Of a stretch of DNA of 15,811 nt, positions 10,363 through 15,811 are shown one piece after another. The stretch comes from 21-14-0-10-32-9 sp964501945. GTDB lineage: Archaea > Nanobdellota > Nanobdellia > Woesearchaeales > 21-14-0-10-32-9. Both the position numbers and the translations under genes were made by a program. Within the stretch, counting starts at the first letter, position 1. Every line of letters starts with the position of its first letter. The stretch covers positions 1 through 15,811 of the forward strand of contig CAZCTY010000023.1 in the NCBI GenBank assembly GCA_964501945.1, given 5' to 3'. Below the pieces are notes generated by a model. That model was given only the letters and a program-made list of their open reading frames with translations. It searched no databases and was not told where the DNA came from.

Positions 10363-13197
10363 TTACGGATGAACCTTCCAAACAATGATACGCTCACCAC
10401 GAAAACTAGTAGTATCACTAATCTTCTCAAACATATCAAGATCAGAACCACGCCCCTCCATAAAAAACAACCTGTTAAAAACAGACTTACTAAGCGCAGG
10501 ATCAGTTAATATAGCAGAAAAACCATTATCTTCTTCCATAACAACCAAATCCAACCCTAAACTAGCATCATCAAACTCATGACTTCTAAGAGTGCCGTTT
10601 TGCTCAACAACAACATTAACAGGCTTAACTGCGTCCTGACCCATAGGGGTATTGGTGGCCCTTGCAACCTCTTGAATGACAAATTCAGAATCCTCCAAAT
10701 TATCAAGAGGAACCACAGCCCTCCTAAGAACTAAAACACTATTGGCAGTTTCTTGCAAAGCTATATTATAATTACAAGTCACAACGTCATTATCCTCAGA
10801 ACAAGAAGACTTTTGACGAGTAGCATAACTACTAAAAGGACTAATCCACTGAGTGGCAGCATCCTCATTCCTACCAAAAGATACAGCTGTATTATACAAA
10901 TCACGAGCCTCATCCTCAGATAAATTAAGCCTATCATCAGCCAAATCATAAACTTCATCTAAAGGCAAATGCCTAAGCCTATAATAAAAATAAGCCTTCG
11001 TAAAATTCCAACCACCAAAATGAGACCACACAGGAGCCTTACCAACCATGTCCTCGCTAGTCACAAAATACATAGGCCTTAAATCATCACAATGAGTCAA
11101 ACCAAGAACTTCTTCAATTAAATCATCAGGCAAATCCTCATTTTCAAGGTACGCGCGAGCATCATCACGATTTAACTGAGCAATGTCTAATTTAATCCTC
11201 GTAGGCCTATAACGCTCGCCAAAATGATCCTCTAACAAATCATAAGGCTTTTCCTGACCACAATTCATAACCCTCAAAATATTATGAGCCTCAACAGGAT
11301 CATCAGTTAATAAACTACGACCCATCCAATAAATACGCTTACCCTGATGGCCGCCATCAAAAGTCACACTCTGATTACCATAAGCCTGAAAGAAATGACC
11401 ATAATCCCACCAACTACTAATAATACCCCGCTCATCATACTGCTCAGCATCAAGCCTGATGGCATCAACAGACTCATACCAAGCATCATCAAAGATAGGA
11501 ATAGCACCCTCACTTGCAGCCCTCGCATCACCAACAGCTCCAAATAAGAACCAAACAGCAAGCAAAACAGAGACGGTACTCACAAGCAATACTTCACTCA
11601 CTTTAGTATTTTTAACAACGTACTTAGCGACAGGACCTAAAACAAAACCAATGAATGCACCAACCCCAATTAGAATAGGTATAGATGCCATCAAAATAAA
11701 ACGAATAGCATCCATAGCAACAAAAATCATACCAGCCATCCAAACCAATAAAATAAAACCAAACAAAGGATAATAAACATTTTCCTTATACCTAAAAAAC
11801 AAAGCACCAATACCAATTAAAGAGATGTAGAAGAACAAAATGCCGGCTCCGCCGCCAAAAGGAAGAGCACCAGCGCCCTCGATGATTTGATCAAACCTTG
11901 CAGGATTAAGCTCAGCGACAGTCCTTAAAACATTAGGCCAAAGAGGATACTCGCCAGCACCAGTACTAATATCAGCACCCGCGCCAAGCCTTGCAACCAA
12001 CCTCAAAGGCTCGCCAGGAGCACTAACAACGCGTCCTGCTTGCTCTAAAGCAGAGTTATTTGAGAGAGGTGAGAATATCATTGCAAAAATAATAGCAGAA
12101 ACAAAGAAAACAACCAAGAACGTCCCCGCGTTAATCCAATGATTTAAAGAAAAACTTTTCTTTTCAATGAACCTAGATCTAATAAACTCATAAATCAAAT
12201 AAGCACCAGCACTACCCAAAACGAGCAAGAAGCCATACCACCAACCACTCCAACCAAACATGAAGATAGCATTAGTTAAACCAGCAAGCGCAGCGAAACC
12301 CGCAACAAGCCAAGTACGCTTGCCAAGAGAATACACAAACAAAGCCATCATAATAAAAGTATACATTATAGTGTGAACATCATCATCAGAAGAACCACCA
12401 AGAGTCCTACCAACAAGAGGCACAGCGGTTAAAACAAGAACAGTCGCAATGAAACCACCAGTAGTACCGCCAATCTTTTTACTCAAGAAAAACAAAGGAA
12501 TAGCACTCAGCGCAATTAAAACAACTTGAATGTACCACGCAGCCCACTCAATATTAAAATCAGAATTAAAAGGACTCCAAACATCATAGAGCGTGCTAAT
12601 CATAAAAGGATGCAACCTAAAATTAGCAGGCATACCAAAACGACCATCCCTCAACATAAAACGCTTCTCACCATCAACAATATCGCTACCAAAAAAACCA
12701 GTTTTTTGATGCCATTTAGCATAAGAATAAAACATGTACTCATCAATACCAAGAAGATAAGTCATACCTTCATCGTTTTGCAAATAAGATCTGAAAGTAC
12801 TGGAGGTAGATTCAATTTGAGCATCAATTTGCGCTTGATTTTCAGCATAAAAATTAGCATACTCTTCCTCAACCATACGCTCAATACTACTATCAGGAAG
12901 ATTAGGCCTTTGCGCGCGAATTTCTTGCTCAATCGCAGACTTATAATTTTGCTCAAAAGTATCACGCGCCCAATCATCAGTCACAGGCAAATTAAGAGGG
13001 CCAAGACGAACATAAACAGCTAAAACCATAGCCAAAATAATTAAAACAGCTACGAGAGAATATTTAAAATACTTATTTTTTAAAACACGCTCAAATTCGT
13101 GAATGAAATCTTTTTTTTCACCACTCTCATCAACATTAGTATCAACTTTAATATCAGATGCTTTTTCTCCTCTATGTTTTTTTCTTTTTTTGCCCAA
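10363..13197 (-). CDS. aglB: AglB/STT3 oligosaccharyltransferase
   Basis: 944 aa from TTG 13197 (956 from ATG 13233). This integral membrane enzyme transfers the lipid-linked glycan to Asn in N-x-S/T sequons on the outer face. The cytosolic N-terminus is basic (GKKRKKHRG), followed by a first membrane helix (YSLVAVLIILAMVLAVYVRLG) and the acidic loop motif LPVTDDWARDT (residues about 82-92 in the longer form). A second acidic motif is GGSSDDDVHT. Multiple helices follow, then the diagnostic WWDYG (608-612, longer numbering) with GHFFQAYGNQSVTFDGG in the soluble domain. I prefer TTG 13197 because GGAGG lies 7 nt upstream, whereas ATG 13233 has no such site. Neighbouring sugar-nucleotide genes suggest its glycan contains xylose or galacturonate. 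Confidence 0.93.
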   Translation of the reverse strand: MGKKRKKHRGEKASDIKVDTNVDESGEKKDFIHEFERVLKNKYFKYSLVAVLIILAMVLAVYVRLGPLNLPVTDDWARDTFEQNYKSAIEQEIRAQRPNLPDSSIERMVEEEYANFYAENQAQIDAQIESTSSTFRSYLQNDEGMTYLLGIDEYMFYSYAKWHQKTGFFGSDIVDGEKRFMLRDGRFGMPANFRLHPFMISTLYDVWSPFNSDFNIEWAAWYIQVVLIALSAIPLFFLSKKIGGTTGGFIATVLVLTAVPLVGRTLGGSSDDDVHTIMYTFIMMALFVYSLGKRTWLVAGFAALAGLTNAIFMFGWSGWWYGFLLVLGSAGAYLIYEFIRSRFIEKKSFSLNHWINAGTFLVVFFVSAIIFAMIFSPLSNNSALEQAGRVVSAPGEPLRLVARLGAGADISTGAGEYPLWPNVLRTVAELNPARFDQIIEGAGALPFGGGAGILFFYISLIGIGALFFRYKENVYYPLFGFILLVWMAGMIFVAMDAIRFILMASIPILIGVGAFIGFVLGPVAKYVVKNTKVSEVLLVSTVSVLLAVWFLFGAVGDARAASEGAIPIFDDAWYESVDAIRLDAEQYDERGIISSWWDYGHFFQAYGNQSVTFDGGHQGKRIYWMGRSLLTDDPVEAHNILRVMNCGQEKPYDLLEDHFGERYRPTRIKLDIAQLNRDDARAYLENEDLPDDLIEEVLGLTHCDDLRPMYFVTSEDMVGKAPVWSHFGGWNFTKAYFYYRLRHLPLDEVYDLADDRLNLSEDEARDLYNTAVSFGRNEDAATQWISPFSSYATRQKSSCSEDNDVVTCNYNIALQETANSVLVLRRAVVPLDNLEDSEFVIQEVARATNTPMGQDAVKPVNVVVEQNGTLRSHEFDDASLGLDLVVMEEDNGFSAILTDPALSKSVFNRLFFMEGRGSDLDMFEKISDTTSFRGERIIVWKVHP

Positions 13198-13203
13198 AAC
13201 AAT

Positions 13204-13209
13204 CCCTCC
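13204..13209 (-). promoter_or_regulatory. Shine-Dalgarno site deciding the aglB start
   Basis: GGAGGG on the - strand (13209-13204), with GGAGG ending 7 nt before TTG 13197. It lies inside the longer frame starting at ATG 13233 and argues for the internal TTG start. Confidence 0.5.
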
Positions 13210-13233
13210 GAGAAGAATGTGTTTTTTTCTCAT

Positions 13234-13399
13234 TTAATAATTTAACGCATAAAATGAACACCACCCAAAACAAAACATAACTTTATCACTATATAATAGT
13301 TACAAAACAAAACATTTATATATTTGAATGTGTTACCATGTAGTAATTATTAACTTTTTTCAAGTAGTAAAAAAATTCATTTAAGAGAGGCCTTACAAA
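13234..13399. promoter_or_regulatory. Divergent promoter region of aglB and the 490-aa surface protein
   Basis: On the + strand TTTATATAT (13315-13323), preceded by AAAACA, would give a start near 13346 and a leader of about 54 nt ending in GAGAGG 9 nt before ATG 13400. On the - strand CTATTATATAG (about 13302-13292) could start aglB transcripts near 13270. The stretch holds no gene. Confidence 0.45.
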
Positions 13400-14872
13400 A
13401 TGAGCAAATTAACTGATATAATAAAAAACACTTGGGACAAAACAAAAGATGTAACAAGAAAAAACAAAGCACTACTAACTATAATACCAACACTTCTAAC
13501 AGCAAACCTATCAGCACAAGAAATGCAAACACGCGTGCCACAAACACAAAGAGAATTCCAAGATTTACCAGCATCAAAAAGACACATGATAATGCACGAA
13601 TTATACTCAAATGAAGACATAGAAAAAATAGAACAACTAAAATTCTCAAACAATAACATGTACCACGCATCAAACGCCGCACTACAAACAAAACCCACAA
13701 CAGGAGAAGGCGCAATAAAAATAGTAAACAGACCAGATCTTGGAATAGAACAAGAACCATACGTAAAACTAACCATGACTGGACAGAGCGGAGGGATGTG
13801 GAGAAACGAAGTAGAAGGAACACCAGACCACTACACAACATTTCCAAGCATGTTCAACGCGATGAGAATGAATGATGAACAAGCCAAAAAAGTACTAAGC
13901 CTATACACAGGATGGGAAACAAAACACATAGACATAGTAAGAGATGATAGAGGAAACGTAAAACACACAACATACTCCGGGCCAAGCAACAGACACATAA
14001 TAAGAGACAGATACACAGTACAAGGAGAACCAAAAGAACACGCAAGATGGATGCCAGGAACAATGGCAAAATTCCCACTAAAAGAAGTACTACAACTAAT
14101 GGGAACAGACATAAACGCAGTAACAAACATAATGGAAAAATATGAAAAAACAGAAGATATAAACGAGCACCTACAAGAACTACTGGATGAGTGCAACGAG
14201 AGAAACGAAGAATTATACGATAAAAAACAAGAACTAAAAGCAAAAAAAGACACAATAACACAACAAAAAGAACAAACAGATTCTCTAAACACAGGCCTGA
14301 GGAATTACCTAAGTAAAATAGAAGGAGGCCCAGGAATATTTGTAACACAAGACGCAGAACTAGGATACGCAATAAACGTAGGATTCCCAGTAGGTGAAAA
14401 CAACAATACATTCGCACTAACAGGAATATACTTCCCAGGAACAGAAAAAAAAGTAAGACGCCCAGATGAGATAGAAACAGAAACACACGAATTTGAAAAC
14501 TTCCCAGGAACAGCAGTCGCAACAGACACATTATCCTCATGGACAACAACAAACAAACACAGCGCGAAAGCATTACTAGGATATGAAGTACTAAACAACT
14601 TATCACTAAAAGCAGGAGTAGACTTTACTAAAAAAAATATCATAGATACTGAAAGACTATCAAGCCACACATACATGCTATCAGACGATGGAGAAAAATA
14701 CAATCACGACGCATCAGTACAAGAAAACACTACTGAGACAACAAAAAAAGAATTTAACCCAGTAATAGGCGCGGGCTACAACGTAGGCCCAGTAAAAGTA
14801 ACAGGGCTATACACGCCAAGAAAAAACGAATTCAGCATAGGACTAATATATAATTTTAACAGGAAAAGATAA
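13400..14872 (+). CDS. Exported protein with coiled coil and beta-rich C-terminus, unknown
   Basis: 490 aa; family not recognised. A Lys-rich start is followed by a hydrophobic stretch, ALLTIIPTLLTANLSA (residues 24-39), and a plausible signal peptidase site before QE. The middle (40-244) is globular without known motifs. Residues about 245-305 are a heptad-like charged coiled coil (HLQELLDECNERNEELYDKK). The last 180 residues alternate polar and hydrophobic positions: ELGYAINVGFPVG, FALTGIYFPG, SAKALLGYEVLNNLSLKAGVDF, VIGAGYNVGPVKVTGLY. It ends FSIGLIYNFNRKR, very like the last strands of bacterial outer-membrane beta-barrels. A divergent GAGAGG ribosome site precedes the ATG. It is followed 22 bp later by a PKD-repeat secreted protein and is divergent from aglB, whose substrate it could be. 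Function unknown. Confidence 0.75.
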   Translation: MSKLTDIIKNTWDKTKDVTRKNKALLTIIPTLLTANLSAQEMQTRVPQTQREFQDLPASKRHMIMHELYSNEDIEKIEQLKFSNNNMYHASNAALQTKPTTGEGAIKIVNRPDLGIEQEPYVKLTMTGQSGGMWRNEVEGTPDHYTTFPSMFNAMRMNDEQAKKVLSLYTGWETKHIDIVRDDRGNVKHTTYSGPSNRHIIRDRYTVQGEPKEHARWMPGTMAKFPLKEVLQLMGTDINAVTNIMEKYEKTEDINEHLQELLDECNERNEELYDKKQELKAKKDTITQQKEQTDSLNTGLRNYLSKIEGGPGIFVTQDAELGYAINVGFPVGENNNTFALTGIYFPGTEKKVRRPDEIETETHEFENFPGTAVATDTLSSWTTTNKHSAKALLGYEVLNNLSLKAGVDFTKKNIIDTERLSSHTYMLSDDGEKYNHDASVQENTTETTKKEFNPVIGAGYNVGPVKVTGLYTPRKNEFSIGLIYNFNRKR

Positions 14873-14894
14873 ACAAGTGGGGGGAAAAAATAAA

Positions 14895-15811
14895 ATGAAA
14901 CACATCACAAAAACATTGCTACTAACACTAATAATCATACTAATGACAAGCACAGCATCAGCACTAACACTAATGGCACAATTTGAAAGCACAGGAACAA
15001 CATACGCAGAAATAAAAGAAGGCGAAACAGAAAACTACATAATAGGCGCAATAATAAGCACTAGCTCCCCACAACTAGACATAGAAACAAAACTATTTGA
15101 AGAAATAAACGGAGAAGTATACTACAAAAAAACACTAGACCAAGACACACACACAAATTCCCCTTTCTACGAAGAAACATTCACAATAACACCACAAGAC
15201 TATGAAAACCCAGGAAACTACTTCATAGACATAAAAGCAATAGAAACAACACAATTCGGATTCCAACAAATAAGATCCAAACAAATATACCTAGACGTAA
15301 CAGAAGAAGAACCAGAAAACATACCACCCGTCGCCGATTTTGAATACGAACCAGAAGAAATATGCGCAGGTGATGAAATAACATTTACCTCAACCAGCTA
15401 CGACCCCGACGGACACATCGTAAGAGAAGCATGGTACATAGACCGCCAATTAATACAAGTGTTCGATGAAGAAAATTCAGAACTCAAATACACACTTAAC
15501 AGACCAGGAACATACGAGATAACATTAATTGTCACAGATAATGACGGCGCGACCGATGCAATTACAAAGATAATAACAATACAAGACTGCCAAGACCCGG
15601 AACCACCAACAGCTGATTTTGAATACGAACCAGAAGAAATATGCGCAGGGGACGAGGTAACATTTGCATCAACAAGTTACACCGCATACGGCCAAATAGT
15701 AGAAGAAGTCTGGAAAATTGATGAAGAAGTTGTTTTTGAAGGCGTGAACGAGACTAGCTTTAGCTATGTTTTTGATGATCCAGGAACATATGAGGTAACA
15801 TTAACTGTTAC
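14895..15811 (+). CDS. Secreted PKD-repeat protein (3' end outside window)
   Basis: At least 305 codons, still open at the window end. The signal peptide is clear: MKHITKTLLLTLIIILMTS, then TASA before LTLM. Residues about 25-145 form a beta-rich N-terminal domain. Two PKD-type repeats follow, from about D148 and D241, exactly 93 residues apart. Each opens ADFEYEPEEICAGDE and contains AxF-type strands, PGTYE(I/V)TL and, in the first, VTDNDGATD. Each has a Cys near its start, and the first repeat ends in DCQD, so an intra-repeat disulfide is plausible. PKD domains are extracellular beta-sandwich spacers or adhesion modules. A G-run (14879-14884) 10 nt before the ATG is a probable ribosome site. 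Codon choice shifts from A-ending to mixed within the repeats. Confidence 0.88.
   Translation, partial: MKHITKTLLLTLIIILMTSTASALTLMAQFESTGTTYAEIKEGETENYIIGAIISTSSPQLDIETKLFEEINGEVYYKKTLDQDTHTNSPFYEETFTITPQDYENPGNYFIDIKAIETTQFGFQQIRSKQIYLDVTEEEPENIPPVADFEYEPEEICAGDEITFTSTSYDPDGHIVREAWYIDRQLIQVFDEENSELKYTLNRPGTYEITLIVTDNDGATDAITKIITIQDCQDPEPPTADFEYEPEEICAGDEVTFASTSYTAYGQIVEEVWKIDEEVVFEGVNETSFSYVFDDPGTYEVTLTV

Noticed and set aside
12526..13023. 165-aa + strand frame opposite aglB
   Set aside because: Composition (Ile/Thr/Asn/Arg) mirrors aglB codons in reverse, and no domain is recognisable.
13854..14606. 250-aa leucine-rich frame on the - strand
   Set aside because: It is the antisense shadow of the A-rich 490-aa gene, where ACA/ATA/CTA codons read as Leu, Val and Cys in reverse; it has no start context or motif.
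1..15811. tRNA, rRNA and box C/D RNA genes
   Set aside because: I looked for T-arm-like and cloverleaf patterns and for paired C and D boxes; isolated TGATGA words occur but without the matching partner elements.

Overview
This is an AT-rich archaeal scaffold, most likely from an uncultivated DPANN lineage of the Woesearchaeota/Pacearchaeota type. That is inferred from an AglB/STT3 oligosaccharyltransferase, from archaeal TATA boxes about 25-29 nt before many start codons (leaderless genes), and from archaeal Shine-Dalgarno sites on other genes. Two runs of exactly 100 N, each flanked by the same 55 bp on both sides, indicate a short-read metagenome assembly joined at repeats.

The left half (1-7.4 kb) is an accessory toxin-antitoxin/defence-like island. 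It starts with the last codons of one ORF6N-type gene, followed by a complete paralogue (ORF6N DNA-binding domain plus a phospholipase-D-like tail). A PIN-domain ribonuclease and a ribbon-helix-helix antitoxin follow, arranged unusually as convergent genes. Then come four consecutive two-gene modules on the + strand. Each pairs a winged-helix-minimal-nucleotidyltransferase (wHTH-MNT) fusion with a HEPN protein, and three of the four pairs overlap by ATGA. The four are divergent, so this is an array of different modules rather than a recent amplification. Several have palindromes at the promoter or start codon that look like autoregulatory operators.

The modules are separated by related non-coding blocks: a T-rich terminator-like tract, an AAGCGTTATTAAAA promoter-like element, and copies of a long perfect palindrome with core GGTCGCAA-N-TTGCGACC. 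Copies differ by mirrored changes that preserve the symmetry, and one copy lies in frame inside the ORF6N gene.

A gene-poor stretch (7.4-7.83 kb) ends the island. It holds degenerate copies of these repeats and a 115-nt segment with a 12-bp closing helix around three hairpins, a candidate structured RNA or foldback element.

The right half (7.83-15.8 kb) is a cell-surface and glycosylation region. Two divergent SDR enzymes both use UDP-glucuronate: a UDP-glucuronate 4-epimerase-like protein (to UDP-galacturonate) and a UDP-glucuronate decarboxylase (to UDP-xylose). A small lipoprotein with perfect WDDTGDDA repeats follows, then the AglB transferase that would attach the glycan to secreted proteins. 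Divergent to aglB are two genes for exported proteins: a 490-aa protein with a coiled coil and a beta-rich C-terminus, and a PKD-repeat protein cut by the window end. The sampled + strand here is rich in A and C whatever the gene orientation, which suggests a replication-linked strand bias.
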